From assembly GCA_022749755.1 (NCBI GenBank), contig CM040452.1, positions 17,006,350 through 17,070,349 on the forward strand: a DNA stretch of 64,000 nucleotides. The letters are read 5' to 3'. Of this stretch, positions 40,801 through 54,500 are shown piece by piece (the stretch's first letter is position 1; every line of letters starts with the position of its first letter). The notes beneath the pieces were generated by a model, which saw only the letters and a program-made list of their open reading frames with translations, had not been told where the DNA came from and searched no databases. The stretch comes from Azadirachta indica. Lineage: Eukaryota > Streptophyta > Magnoliopsida > Sapindales > Meliaceae. The position numbers were made by a program, and so were the translations under genes.

Positions 40801-42733
40801 AATTATATTTTAATTGGCACATTTTAATTTTTTATCTCTCATATTACTATTTTTATAATTGACAAATAATATGGTAAATGGTATACGGTCTGGAAGATTA
40901 GAACTCTCCTACAAGAGAATTATGTTCATTAACTTAAACTAATAGCAAATGTATCAACCATGTCTCTTCACTTGAACTTTTGAAAAAATTGTAAAAGGGT
41001 TTTTGTGAAATTCTCTCTCACGAAGAACACAAAAAATAAAAATAATAAAAAAAGCCTGCACCATACGCAACAAGTTAATGAATTCGATTAATTACTGAAA
41101 TGAATAGAATCTGATCAGGGAAAATCCCAGCTAAAATTAAGGCAATTAAGGGAATCCTGTTAGTTTTGGTCGTTCGTTCGTTCGTTTGGTTGGTAATGTG
41201 GTTGGGATCTCTCGATATCCGTTAACTGGATAAAATCATGTGCCTGTTTCAGTTCTTGTCGGATCGGAGCGCGTGCCTTTCACTTTCTGTCCTACTAGAA
41301 GCAGCGCGTGCCTGCATGTTAACTAATTAAAACTATTGGGAAAATGAAGTGGCGTTTAATTTGTCAGGAAGTGGTCTGCAACGTGGGCGTTCTTCACGTC
41401 CGTCCAAAAACAGTCGCGGTCTACCCGCGTGGACCCCAACCTCGAGTCGGCTGGGCCCCTCCTGTTTTGGCTTGGTTAGCTTCAGCTAATGCCTAATGCT
41501 TCTGTTAACGTTAAAGCTTCAACGCTTCTTCACATACGCAACGCAATCATTGTACACTTGGGAAATAATTTTTATTTTCCAAAAGCCAAATTAAAAAGCT
41601 CCTCCCCATTTCATTCACTAAAATTACAAGTGTCTCATTCAGACGTCTCTATTATAAGTAGTTATTGACTTTATAATTAAAGGATAAAAATATTTGTTAA
41701 TTATCAATTAAATTTTTAAAAAATTCATATACTTTTTTTAATTCTCAAAATTTTTTTATTTTTCAGATATTACAATAGATCAAAGAGACTTCAGGTACTC
41801 CAAAGAAACTAGGTGCATGAACACTAATTCTAATATTCTTTTTTTTTTTAATTGTAATTATGAACTTATAGTTTTTATTTGAAAAAAATTATTGAAAAAA
41901 TCGAGAATACAATAAAAAGGAATTGAAAAAAATTAAGTGAAAAATAAATATTTATATTATTAAATTATTAAAATATATAAATTATCTTTTAGCGAATTCT
42001 TTTAACCTAAGTTATCAGATTAAAGAGGTGGTCATATTAAAACATACTCTCACAGAAAGACAACGCTACAGGGGTGGTATTCTTGAAACTGAAGAAGAAT
42101 AAGTATAATTTAAAAAAAAAAAAAAAGAAAACATATTTTAGTCTCAATTAGCAATTATTTTATGGAAGTATTGTTGGAAAAAGGCATATAAATTATAGGT
42201 AAAATGATGGAAACAATTAACAAAAGGGTGTCCTTTTATAAAACACGTCCTTGTGATGATCGAAGTGCATTGCATTTTTACCGTCCAGGTCGCTAGAACT
42301 ACTAGAAATATTCAATTAAGTCAATGTCGTTTGGAATATGTAACATGTATGTGTCTTTCACATCTTTCTCATGGAAATTTTTTAAAAAAGAAAAAAAAAG
42401 AAAAAAAAATGTGAAGCGAGTGTGATGTATCACCTTGACAATTAGTCCGCTGTGGGGCCACGTACTGCATCTGACCCCACCCGTGACTGTGACTATAATC
42501 AACATGGGCGTTTACGAACATGTCACTAAAGAAGCATCCTATCTGACGTGGCTCTTATTGGACGGCTTAGAGAGTTGGGCACCATCTTAGGACATGCATG
42601 AGCCTGATAGTGGAAAAGGAGTGGCTGAGATTAACGGCAATCGGACCAAAACCAACGCGTTTCTGTGACCCGCCATATTTTCCGTTACATCATTTAAATA
42701 ATAATTTTCAAAAAAAATAAATTATCATTTTTG

Positions 42734-42768
<35 letters not shown>

Positions 42769-43400
42769 TGTGTTTTTTGAAGGATTTCTAAGTCCACGCT
42801 AGTCAAAGCGCGTCACCAACACTCACAATTCACAATTGTGACTGGAATAGGAATATCCTATCCTAATTTTCAATTTCATTGTAACTATATTTCCGTCGCA
42901 TCTCATTTTAAATTTTCAATCCAACGTGTCAAATATAATACAACATAAAAATTAAAATTTCTTAATTTTTTTTGTCTTGTTTATAAATTATAAGTTTTAT
43001 TGAATTTTAATAAATCTATTATTTTTTTAGTCTTTCATTTTTATAAATTGTTCATGATTAAAATTTTTTACATAACTAGTACATGCTTTCGATTGCTTAT
43101 AAGAGTTAATAAATAAAAATATAATTAAAAAAGAACATTAATCATACGTTAAAAAAAGCATATATGTAAAAATAATATTTAAAATTTATAAATATGAGTT
43201 AAAAAAATAATCTAATTGTAATATTGCGTGTGAAAATTAAGCTTTATGTGTCTACATTTTTAATTTATCAAAAATTAGACTCAGTTTGACTATAGAAAAC
43301 AATATAGTTGAATGACGATTTTTTTTTTTTTTCAATAATAGAGAATATAATTGGTTGATGACGGACAGGCTTGCTAAATTATGGTGCACACAAGGAAGAG
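37826..43400. other. Intergenic, with possible retroposon scars
   Basis: A NUDT9 3' flank is followed by AT-rich DNA. A poly(T) run of about 25 bases at 38983-39007 is followed by a segment whose reverse complement ends in a tRNA-like ggtttaagtc before the poly(A), suggesting an old retroposed SINE on the minus strand. A short frame starting at 38468 (MESVTEKAER) is followed by gtaggtaa and looks like an isolated first exon, but no partner was found. Poly(A) lies near 40110, (AT)n near 39885 and (AAT)n at 42735-42766. A GC-richer, non-coding patch at about 41160-41480 includes a (CGTT)n run. Confidence 0.5.
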
Positions 43401-43417
43401 TGCAAAGTGGCAGTATG

Positions 43418-43425
43418 TATAAATA
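43418..43425 (+). promoter_or_regulatory. Candidate TATA box of the ankyrin gene
   Basis: TATAAATA is followed by a GC-richer stretch. It lies 1.15 kb before the coding start, so if it is used, the leader is long and probably spliced. One candidate leader donor is at 43991 (ag/gtaaca) and one acceptor near 44231 (ttgttacag). Confidence 0.4.
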
Positions 43426-44573
43426 GGGGAAGCGTCAACTTGTTAAGTAATGTCGGGTCAAAGAAAGGAGATTGCGCGCGTGGTTCTGTTATTGCGGTTG
43501 GTCTGAAAGCCAATATCACCTCTGGTTTCGCTTATATTTTGCCTTTTTTGTTTTTTTATCTCCTCATAATTTTGATTCTGAAAAAACAAAAACAGAAAAT
43601 AGAAAATATTCAAGCTAAAACGTTGTCATCATCACTACCTTTACAAAAGTCTCCTCTTTATTGGTTTAAGATTGGCTTTTTGTTTATAGCTAGCTCTCCC
43701 TCTAGCTTTTATCGATCTTAGATTCACATAAAGTTGTTGCATACATGTGCGTTTTTATGTTTCTGAGCCTCTGATTGTATTGATTTTAATATCTTACATT
43801 ATTCCTTGCTTGTTCCTCCCTCTTCTGCTGCTGTTGCTTTCTCAATCCAAATAAAAGGCCATCAAAAAGGTCTGAAGATTTTGTTTTTCTTGTATTTCGA
43901 TGTCCATTGGAGGTGTTGTTGTTTGTTTTCCATATGGGCTCCTTTGGATTTGATGGAGGAGAGCAAAAGCTCCTCGTTCATTCAAACAAAGGTAACATTT
44001 ATGTCCATTTGGTTTTGTTTCTTAATTCAATCTTCTTTAATGTAACTATTGGAGAAAATGAAAATAAAAACATGGCTGCTCCAGTTGTAATGGAGAACAT
44101 GCATTATTGTGTTTCATATTCTTTTATTAAAAAGGTTTTTGATTCTTATATTTTGATAAAAAGTCGCTTCTGCTTTTTTTTTTTTTTTTAATTTATCGTA
44201 ATGAAGAGAACCCTGATATTCTTTGTTACAGTCCTCGTTTTTCTCTCACTATTTTTTTAATTTATTTTTCTTTCTTGGATGAAATACTATAGCTGGTTTC
44301 ATTGATGCCAGTGGAGGTGGTTGTTTTTGTGAACAGGTCGATAATTTGGAATCAAAGAGGCCAGAGATCGCAGCAAAAAGATAGGAATCAAGCTACAGAG
44401 TTTTAGGCTTGGGGAAAAGAAGATGTGCCAATCATCATTTTTTAGTTGCTTTATGATAGATAATATTTTTGGATGAAAGAAGCAATTTTGATCTGGGTTT
44501 TTGCTGGGAAGAAAAATAGTTTTTGAGTTGTTGATTAGAAATAGCTGAGATAGTGATTGATAAAATTAATCCA

Positions 44574-47267
44574 ATGGAGGAACCACAAGGTCGGGAGGCT
44601 AATGTGCCCAGGAAAAAGATGACTAAACAGTTAACAGGAAAACGTGATGATACAGCCTTGCATTCTGCGGTGAGAGCAGGAAATCTTGCCGCAATGACAG
44701 AGATTCTAACAGGCACAGAAGAGGCTAAATTGAAGGAATTGTTGCCAAAACAAAACCAATCTGGTGAAACAGCCCTTTATGTTGCTGCTGAATATGGTAG
44801 TGTAGAATTGGTAGCAGAGTTGATCAAATACTATGATCTTGCCGATGCTGGCATCAAAGCTAGAAACGGCTTTGATGCATTCCACATTGCTGCCAAAGAA
44901 GGAAATTTAGGTATGTCAGGGTACAATCAATCTTAGTTTGCTTTATGTTATTGACCCTTTGATGATTGTTATTGAGTTGTGTGTTTGCTTTGTTTAGAGG
45001 TATTGAAAGTCCTACTGGGGGCGCATCCAGAATTAGCCATGACAGTAGATTTAACAAACACCACAGCTTTGCACACGGCTGCAATGCAAGGGCATCTCGA
45101 GGTACTGAATTTTTTGTTAGATGCAGAAAGTAGCCTAATAACAATTGCCAGAAGTAATGGGAAAACATCCCTGCATTCTGCGGCAAGGAATGGACATTTG
45201 AAGGTATTGAAGACACTTTTGGCAGCAGATTCTGTGATTGCCATACGGACAGATAAAAAGGGGCAAACTGCACTTCACATGGCCGTGAAGGGACAGAATA
45301 TTGAGGTGGTAGAGGAGCTGATTAAAGCAGAACCAGAATCTGTTAACATGGTTGATAACAAGGGCAATTCACCATTGCATATAGCAACCCGAAAGGGTAG
45401 AGAACAGGTAAATTTAAAGCTTCTTTTATAGACATTTCAGCAATCCATTTGTCCGCTGATTGTTTTTATTAATTTTGATACAATTGTTTTTCTCCAAGCT
45501 ATATAGAGCACTTCCGCTCATATGGGAACAGCTTTATTAACGAGTGGAATTTATCATATTGGATATAAGTTAATTTACTCCTCCATTCATCTTATCTTAA
45601 TGCATTACCTGTGCACCAATACAAACTAGAGATTTGAGAGCAGTAGTCTGTTGGAAATTTGATATTTTAGATGGGAGAGGTTCCAAAATTTAATCAATTA
45701 AGTTAATGGTGTTAAAATTAATGCTTATTAGCAATTCCAAATTATTGAATCACTATGAACATGACATAAACATCCTTTCCTTTTAACTCATGCCATTCAT
45801 GCTGATCAGAATCATATTTTACATAAAAATGCCTTTCCATATTGATTTTGGATTTTAGCTGCAAGTTGACTTCTAGACAAAATCCTTACATATCTAGCAA
45901 CTTGATAATAATTAAATAGATCGCGCTGTTTGAAGCTTTGAAATCTTAAGCATATCAATGGGGAGCATTATTTTCATCCTGATAATCAGTAAGCTAATAT
46001 TTCAAATTATTTTCATCCTTTTGTATGCAAGAGTTTTTGAGAACAGCCGTTTTCATTATAAGAAATTCTATTTAAATCGACGTTTATTCATCTAATTTTC
46101 CTTCGGAGATGTTATATTATAGAAAATCTCATGATTGTCTTGGATACATTTGGAGGCAGCTAAACTATTGTTGCTGGGCTGCAAATGCAGCAATTTTCAG
46201 GGTTATAATTCTCATTTGCTTTTATGAGTTTAAAATTATAAAACACATGCTATTGGTTCTTCCCAAGAAATTACCATTCATAGCAGCCAAAAAATCTTTT
46301 GATTTCAAAACTGCTGAAAGATAATAACACTAATTCCATAAAAGAAGTCAGATGAGACGTAACACTGACAAAATCTGTTCTGGTGATGCAGATTGTTAGG
46401 TTGCTACTGGCAAACGGTGAAACCAACACAAAAGCAGTTAACAGGACCGGTGAAACTGCCCTTGACACAGCTGAGAAAACAGGGCATGCCGACATTGCAG
46501 CCATCCTGCGGGAGCATGGGGTTGAAAGTGCCAGAAACATTAAACCTCAAGCAAACCCAGCCCGCGAGTTGAAACAAACTGTGAGTGACATAAAGCATGA
46601 AGTCCACTACCAACTAGAACACACCCGGCAAACGAGAAGACGTGTGCACGGCATTGCAAAACGTCTCCACAAAATGCATGCTGAAGGTCTGAACAATGCA
46701 ATTAACTCTACAACAGTTGTTGCTGTCCTTATAGCCACAATTGCATTTGCAGCCATTTTCCAAATCCCTGGACAATTTGTAGATGACCCAAAGGAAGCTA
46801 CTAATGGTGCAACACTTGGGGAAGCACATGTTTCTCAAAAACCTGCATTTATAATATTTTTCATATTTGATTCTGTTGCCCTTTTCATTTCTTTGGCGGT
46901 TGTGGTGGTTCAAACTTCAGTTGTGGTCATAGAGAGCAAGGCAAAAAGGCAATTGATGGCGGTTATTAACAAGTTGATGTGGGTGGCCTGTGTGCTTATT
47001 TCAGTAGCATATTTGGCAATGGCATTCATCGTGGTCGGTAAGCGTGAGAAGTGGATGGCTGTTGGAGTGACAATCATAGGTGCTGTTATAATGGCTACTA
47101 CTTTGGGTACAATGATTTATTGGGTAATTAGGCATCGTATTGAGGACTCAAATATGAGAAATATTCGAAAATCGACCATGGCTAGCAGGTCAAGGTCCTG
47201 GTCAATTTCAATGATGTCGGATACTGAGGTCCTAAACAACGACTATAAGAAATTGTATGCAATTTAA
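44574..47267 (+). CDS. ITN1-like ankyrin-repeat membrane protein (PGG domain)
   Basis: It belongs to the ANK-TM family typified by Arabidopsis ITN1, a plasma-membrane protein that affects salt-stress ROS and ABA signalling. Exons are 44574-44910, 44998-45407 and 46392-47267, with GT-AG introns, encoding 540 residues. Residues about 25-290 hold seven or eight ankyrin repeats (for example TALHTAAMQGHLEVLNFLL and SPLHIATRKGREQ). A basic linker rich in His and Arg (about 310-345) leads to the PGG-type domain starting at LNNAINSTTVVAVLIATIAF. Four hydrophobic segments lie near 352-375, 402-428, 443-466 and 472-493, followed by a Ser/Arg-rich cytosolic tail (STMASRSRSWSIS). The start is the first ATG in frame. 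Intron 2 (984 bp) splits ankyrin repeats. Membrane location follows from the family, not from direct evidence here. Confidence 0.93.
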
Positions 47268-48518
47268 AATACCCTACGCCAGATCCTTTTTCCGACATGC
47301 GGCGTTCTGTTTTCTTACAATAAATCAACTGCTAAATGTATATTTCCTGCAGAGTTGTCCTCATTTTTTGTCTTCCAGAAGTCTATGGTAGTTGATGTGA
47401 ATGATCGATGTCTGCACTTCTATTTTTCAAAGCCTTTTAAGCAAACCTAGCGGGACTCTTGTCGGTTCAGAGACGCTTTCAAGGTTACAATTTCAAGTCA
47501 GCCGCATGTATTGCTAATAGATTCAGAATTATCGAAATCAATGTGATGCTGAATAAGCTCGCGGTAAAATTTCTTCACAAAAAGCACATGAAACCTAGTT
47601 GATTTCTAGACGAAATCCAGTCATCCACAATCAGTCTGCCCACATCATTCAAGTACCTGAGATCAATTATATGAAGCACAGAGAGAACAAAATGCGGAAA
47701 AATTAATTCTGATATGTTAGAGAGGAGAGGCCGAAGCATTGATTCATTGGACTTCGTGTTGGTGGCCCCCTTCAGTTGAAACTTAATATTTCAGAAACAA
47801 ATCTTACCTTGGGACATCATGCATGGAAATGCCAGCGTATAGGGATACACAGGACGACCATCACCGCAAGTCACAACCATTATTCAAAAAATGCTTCCAA
47901 CTCTGTATCTGATTCTGAAGCTTGTGGCTCATAAATGGTATTTGTTATGTTCATCTAGACACAAGCAGGCAAGACAATGTAATATTGCACTCACAAACTT
48001 AAAACATATGACCAAACTCGAATGAAATCATACCCTGCTATTTGTATTTAGTGTCACCACAAACTGCTTCTAGTTTCAATATGGCGAAGGAAATTCCGTC
48101 TAATTTCCTTTTCCACATCACAGGCAGAACCCGTTTGCCCAGGCCCAGGCCCAGGCCCACCTTTAAATATGTTTTGGTAATTAGTACATTTTAAATGATT
48201 TAAGATGACATTTCCCTTTTTTTTTTCAAGTTAGGCATTTCATTTCATTTCATTTTTATTATTATTTGGCATATTTAATGGAGAATTTCATAAATATTTG
48301 TATAAAGAAAAAAAGAATTCGTATATTTGTGTCTATATATGCAGAGAAATCAGTTACTAACAAGAGAAAATATTTAATACGGAATCGCATTAAATTAACA
48401 AGAGAAAAAAGAGAAAAAAAAAATAATAAGGGAGAGAAAAACACAAATCTTTTTTCCCTCTCTAGTTCTGTCCTTTAATTTGTGAATCAGTTACCTACCG
48501 TGTGTGATCGAAAGAAAG
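47268..48518. other. Intergenic between ankyrin gene and UFL1
   Basis: It holds the ankyrin-gene 3' UTR and the UFL1 promoter and leader. The only distinct motif is the AGGCCC triplication described separately. A purine-rich 5' leader runs from about 48300 to 48450. Short open frames there are low complexity and not supported. Confidence 0.6.
48141..48159 (+). promoter_or_regulatory. Triple site II element upstream of UFL1
   Basis: Three head-to-tail AGGCCC hexamers create three GGCCCA (TGGGCC) site II cores in 19 bp, about 360 bp before the UFL1 ATG. Site II elements bind TCP factors and are typical of housekeeping promoters. Confidence 0.5.
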
Positions 48519-51500
48519 ATGGACGATGAATTGCTGGAACTCCAGAGACAATTTGAGTTCGCGCAACAAGCAAAATCCAGCATACGGTTGTCGGACCGAA
48601 ACGTCGTCGAATTGGTCCAAAAGCTTCAAGAGCTTCATATCATCGATTTCGAACTTCTCCACACCGTCTCCGGCAAAGAATACATCACTCCTGTAACAAC
48701 TTTCTCTTTCATCGTCTTTTTTTTTTTTGGGAGAAAAGAATAAAAATTAAGAAGTTTTCAGTTTAACTCAATCAAGACAATCTATTTACAATGGCATCAT
48801 TAATTCAGTTCAGAATAGGCCAAAGTGCATGTGATTCTAATCGTTGTTGCTTTTGGTGATCACAAGGTCGAATCTTCAATTAAGTTACCTCGCTCGTTTA
48901 ATACGATTTTCATTTTTTATTTTTTTAAAAGATGAACCTATTTTCGTGCTGTTCTCTCTTGTCTTTGAGAAACTCCAAGCAAAGGAATGATAGGAATATT
49001 ATGTAGGGTGTTTGTTGTTTAAAATAACCGATTGATTTCATTATTTCTAGTCAAATGTTTCGTTTTCTGTAAAATTGAACAAAATGTGATCACTTGTTTG
49101 GAATGATTTGGCTCTACTGGTAGTATATTACAATTATTTGTGATCAAACAGAATGTTTGGGATTAGAATGTGGAATTTTTCTTCTATTGCTTGCAAGCAA
49201 TTTTAAAACTTTTGTTATAATGGTTTCTGTCTTTTATAGGGATAAATTGGTACTTTAATTTGTTTTTTGCTTGGAATAATTTGATGGTGATGATATAATG
49301 TGGTATAATAGGAGCAACTGAGGCATGAAATAATGACAGAAATCAAGAAACGAGGGCGTGTTTCGTTGATTGATCTTGCGGATATTACCAGTGTTGATTT
49401 ATTCCATGTTGAGAAGCAAGCACAACAAGTTGTTTCTAGTGATTCTGGGCTTATGTTGATTCAAGGGGAAATAATATCTAAAACATATTGGGACTCTGTT
49501 GCTGAAGAAATCAATGAGAGGCTTCAAGAGTGCAGTCAACTTGCTTTGGCTGAATTGGCTGCACAGTTACAAATCAGCTCTGAGTTGGTGGCATCTGTGT
49601 TGGAGCCCCGTCTTGGGACGACGGTAACCTCTATTTTCAGTCCTGTGCGATAGTGAGGTAGTACTCATGCAAAATAATGATGTGGTTTGCCTTTTTCTTT
49701 TTATCCTTAGGTGAAAGGTAGGCTTGAAGGTGGGCAATTATATACCCCAGCATATGTTGCTCGTGTTTGTGCAATGGTTCGGGGTGCTGCAAGGGGAATC
49801 ACAGTTCCAACAAACTTGTCTGCATTGTGGAGCACTTTACAGAAACTTTTGCAAGAAATGGATGGAGCAACTGGTGTGGCTGTTGAAGGTTCATTTTTCC
49901 AATCCCTGTTTAATGGGGTGGTCAAGGAAGGGAAGGTCCTTGGATTGCTCCGTGCAGGAACTCATTGGACTCCAAGTGTAGGTGACATTATCTTTAAATT
50001 AACCATTTTTTTATTTTTTTCTTTTTATGAAAAAAATTTTATACGAAGAATGTTGTCAGTCAGTTCATTTTTGGTGCCTCATTTGCTTCTTTGCAGTACT
50101 ACTTCAAGTTATGAGATCGGAGAGTAATATGTTTGAGTTTTTTGAAATTTTTTGAAATCTACACTTATCCCTACGTCAAGCATGCAAGACAGGATCAAAG
50201 AAAAAGAAGCTACTGGCCTCTTTTATAAAAGTTGTATCTAAACCTGCACACACTTATTATTCAGGGATTGAGCCGAGATTTCAAATTTTCCCCTAAATAT
50301 TTCAAGTTGGGGTTTGAAATTGTGTCAGAGTTTTCAAGTTGTGTTTCAACTTTCGTGTTAGAGTTTAGAGTTAGGATTTCAACTATAATTCTGAATCTTG
50401 TTTGTGTTGGCGGTTGTAACAATTAATTGATGTATACTAGTCAATCCCTATTATGCAATATATATATTTGCACCTGCTTTATGTAGCAATGTAGCTCTCA
50501 CAAAGTGCTTGGATAGTGTATATGTGATATAGATTACTATTACTTTATCTATATCATTTTAATTTGATTGCTCAATTGTCCACAAAAGATTTTTGGTCTT
50601 TTATTTTCCTTACTTATCGCGTGGAATGGTTTTTGTTTTTATTTTTCATTTTTTTTGGAGGCAGTGGGTTTTGTTGTGGGAGGATGTATTTTTCATTTTC
50701 TTGCAGAGGCTATTTCTGTTATCTTATTCTGTTGTTAATATGGAAGCGCAATTTGTAAACAGGTTTTTGCCATTGCTCAAAGGGAATGCATAGATTCTTT
50801 CTTTTCGCAGGTTTGTAGCTCACTTCTCCCTTAGCAATTTTTGATTTTTAGATGGATAGATTTGATCGATAGTGCTTGCAATCAGTGTCATGATTTGACA
50901 ACATTATGCAGTTCATACACGCAGTTTACTTTTCATGTTTGTTCTGTTTTTGATAAAGCTTTATTTGTATCATTTTCTGGGAAAAATTCCTAATACATCA
51001 TAATTGTTTGGTGTTTCCTTTATTTGCTGCAGAACTCTTTCATTAGCTATGATGCTCTGCACAAACTTGGAATTTCCCAGCCTGCTCAGTTCTTGCAGGT
51101 ATTTTGTTGCTTTTCTGTTAATGCAACATTACGGGAATGTGGAGTGAACTTATTACATTATAGAATTTCTTGAAATGCATACTTCATAGTTGAGGATTTT
51201 TCTGTGGTTTTTTATCTAATTGTATTTATGGCAATGTACTCCAATTTAGTCCAGGTATCCTGAAGGTACACCTTTGGTTACTGTATTTGTTCACCCCTCC
51301 ATGATTGAAATGTTGGATGCTGCTACTGAGGATGCTATTGAGCGTGATAGCTGGTAAGACCTAAAATTAACTTTCTTCATTTTATTGTTGCCCTTGTTCT
51401 ATCCTTGTTCAGCATTTTTTATAGAAACTTGAGCATTTCAATTTATTGCGATAACAATTCTATCTTCCATAATAATGTCCACCATATTGTAACTTAATAT

Positions 51501-54500
51501 TATTTCCTAGATACATGACCATAACTATGGTCTTCTAACTATCCAGTGGAATTATTTTGCACTAAATTGTTTTCTGCACTCAGTGGCAAACATGGAAGGA
51601 TCTTATAAAATGGCTCATGTATGTAATACCATCTCATGCATTACTTCCTTTTCTAATATAATTGGATTTATTAATGCAGGATTGATTCTCTTTCTGTATT
51701 ACCAGCATCCTTTGGTAGCCAAGATGCATCTAAGATTCTGTCACTCTGTTCGTCTGTTCAGTCAGCCCTCGAGGTTACAGTCGGTTACTTTTTCTCTAAT
51801 TGCTGGGCATATAATCTGTTGATCTATTGTTCATCTATTTTATGTTACTTTTCAGGGTAATAAAGCACTCATCCTGGGTGAATCCTATGTATTTAGCCAT
51901 GGTTTTGTCAAGGTAAAAGTTATATAAAGAAACTCATTGTGTTTGGGATTCAATAGTAGTTCTTCTACGTATTATAGCTCAGGTTTGAGCATGAAAGTTT
52001 TTTTCTTTGTTTTGCCACAGCATCCCATGTTAATAGCACCCTTTAGCAACTTCTGGAACTTTGAAGAAAGTGACAAAAACTTTTAATACTTGTTTATTTT
52101 ACAAGGAAAATTTAGCAAGAGGTTGGGCATTCTAATCTGGCTATGGTCAGGATGTTGATTTCTTGAGCTTTTTGAGACTCCTTTCTTCCTTATATTTATT
52201 ATTATCCTTTATTAAATTTAGGTTGTTTTCTTGTCTTTTTGACCTCATATGTGATTTTCTTCAACATTTAATAATGGCAATTCTGGATTCCAACTACTTT
52301 TTGAAACTACTCCACAATAATTCATATGCATTCAGTCCATCATTGAAGTTCTGATGGCTTCACATGTCATCTCAATGTTTAGGATGTTTATGATCACGTG
52401 GAAAAAGAAGTGGAATCTTTTAGACTTTCAGGGTCCTCTGGTATCATGCCAAGTAATGATTCACACCTGGGCAAGGAAGCCAAAGTTGGGTATGATACAG
52501 GCAGGTCTACTGAGTCAAGTGAAACTAGTAGCGAGAGTGGTCATAAAAATGCAACAGAGAAGGGATCAAAGAAGAAAAAGGGAAAGTCTGGCAGCAATGC
52601 AAAGTCAGGTGCATCTGAAAGTGGTACAGATGAACAGGAATATATTCCTCCAAAATCTAAGAAAAGCCAGAGGAGAGGCAAGGATACATCTTCACAAGTA
52701 TCTGATTCTAAACCGAGAGCAAAGAAGGAAGGTGTTAAAATGCAAGAGGAAAATCTTAAGGTTCCTTCTGAAGAGTGGGTGATCCAAAAGATTATGATGC
52801 TGAATCCTGATTTTGAAGAACAAGGTTTGTTGATCTTTTAATTTATTTGTTTGGCCAACTGAGCATATGTTTTATACCTATTTTCAGCAATGCTGTGCTC
52901 TGATTTGGCAGGCATAGATGATCCCCAGACAATTCTTAGGCCTTTGGCAAACTATATGAGACCTATGATAATCAATTATTTGAAGGAGAAAAGAAAGGCA
53001 TTGTTTACAGAAAATGCAGAGAAAATGAAGCGTCTGCTTGATAATTTGCAAAAGAAACTTGATGAGGTTAGCTGTTTCGATGGAAATTTTGTTTGAATCA
53101 GTATTTTGGCTGTGTGATTTGTACTTTCCTATAATAAATGTACTTTTTGCCTCTTGGCAGTCTTTCCCAAATATGCAGTTGTATGAAAAAGCTTTAGATT
53201 TGTTTGAAGATGACCAATCAACTTCAGTAAGTCTTCCTACATTTGACTGATCTATTGAGTGGTTGCTATTGTGATGAAATGGGTAAAAGAAGATTTCTCT
53301 GTGATTTGCAGGTTATATTGCATAGGCACTTGTTGAGAACCACAGCTGCTGCTATTGTGGATACCCTTTTTCTTAACTTGGTATTGGTTATGCACGGTCT
53401 CTTTATTTCACTGTTGCTTTCATCTTAAAGGGATAAGATTTATGATGATTTGAAGTGGGGCCTAATACTAAGAACTCATTTTGATGTAGGATATGCACAA
53501 CAAATTGAAAAATGGAATTGAAGCCGATGAATTGCAAAACTCAGAATCTATTTCATTAAGTTCGACAGAAAGAACTGCTCTTGTATGAAATAATTCATTG
53601 TTTATCCCTGCTATATGCAAAAGTGTTGATCCTTCAACAATGGCCTTGGTGGTTACTGATTTCTAGTATGCACTCTCTTTTGCTTGCTTAGGCTAAGAGT
53701 TTCGCGGGACCACTTTCAAAGAAGGCTCTGGTTGTCATTGAGGCTTTGGAAGGGAAAGTCAGTGTTTTTCTAAAAATTTTCGAACTTTTTATTTTATTGT
53801 TGAGAGCTATATTGAAAGAAATGGTTGCTCTTATCTTTGGACTTCTTTGTGTTTCTTCAAAAATTGGTGACGTGCAATGTGTAAAGTTGTGTCATGAAAT
53901 TTGATATATATGGAGGTGGTACCAAAAAGTATATTATTTTTTTTTATCTTTTTCATGTTTCAGTATTGGTCTGAATAAAAATCCTTTGGTGTCTTAATAT
54001 GTAGATGAATCTGTTGGGAATTTTATCAGGAATCGAAATGTTCATTGACCTTTGCATGACTGGCAATTGAAATTGGTTGGTTTTGTTCTCTCTGTTACAT
54101 TTTAGTGAAGAATAGTTGAATAGGAGAGGGTGCAAGTAACTAGGAATCTTGATTCTGATGTTAACTCTTTCTATTTGACCTTGAAGGCTCCTAAACTTTT
54201 GAGAGTTCCCCTGGAGGTAGGTAGGTTTGTGGTCTGCAGCTGGTATAAGTCTATATAGCCTGTGAAATTTGTTTGTGCTTTTAATAACTATATGTCAGAA
54301 TATTTTTATTATTGTGTTGATTATCAGCAATGACTTTGTAACTCTGTATCTTCTCTGTGACAGCAAGTGGACACATTTATGACTGCATTTGGAGAGTTGG
54401 TGGAGGAGAGGTAATTATGTGCTTATTTAAATTGCATGTTTGTGGCATCCATGTGATTTGTACCTTTACTGATCTCTTACATTGTGGTTTCTATTCTTCC

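Noticed and set aside
48780..48920. Possible second SINE (aggtcgaatct B-box-like) in UFL1 intron 1
   Set aside because: No A-box at the right distance fits the consensus, so a single motif is not enough.
52354..52782. 142-codon frame overlapping UFL1 exon 9
   Set aside because: It is a different frame of the exon. The real frame joins in phase to exons 8 and 10 and matches UFL1.
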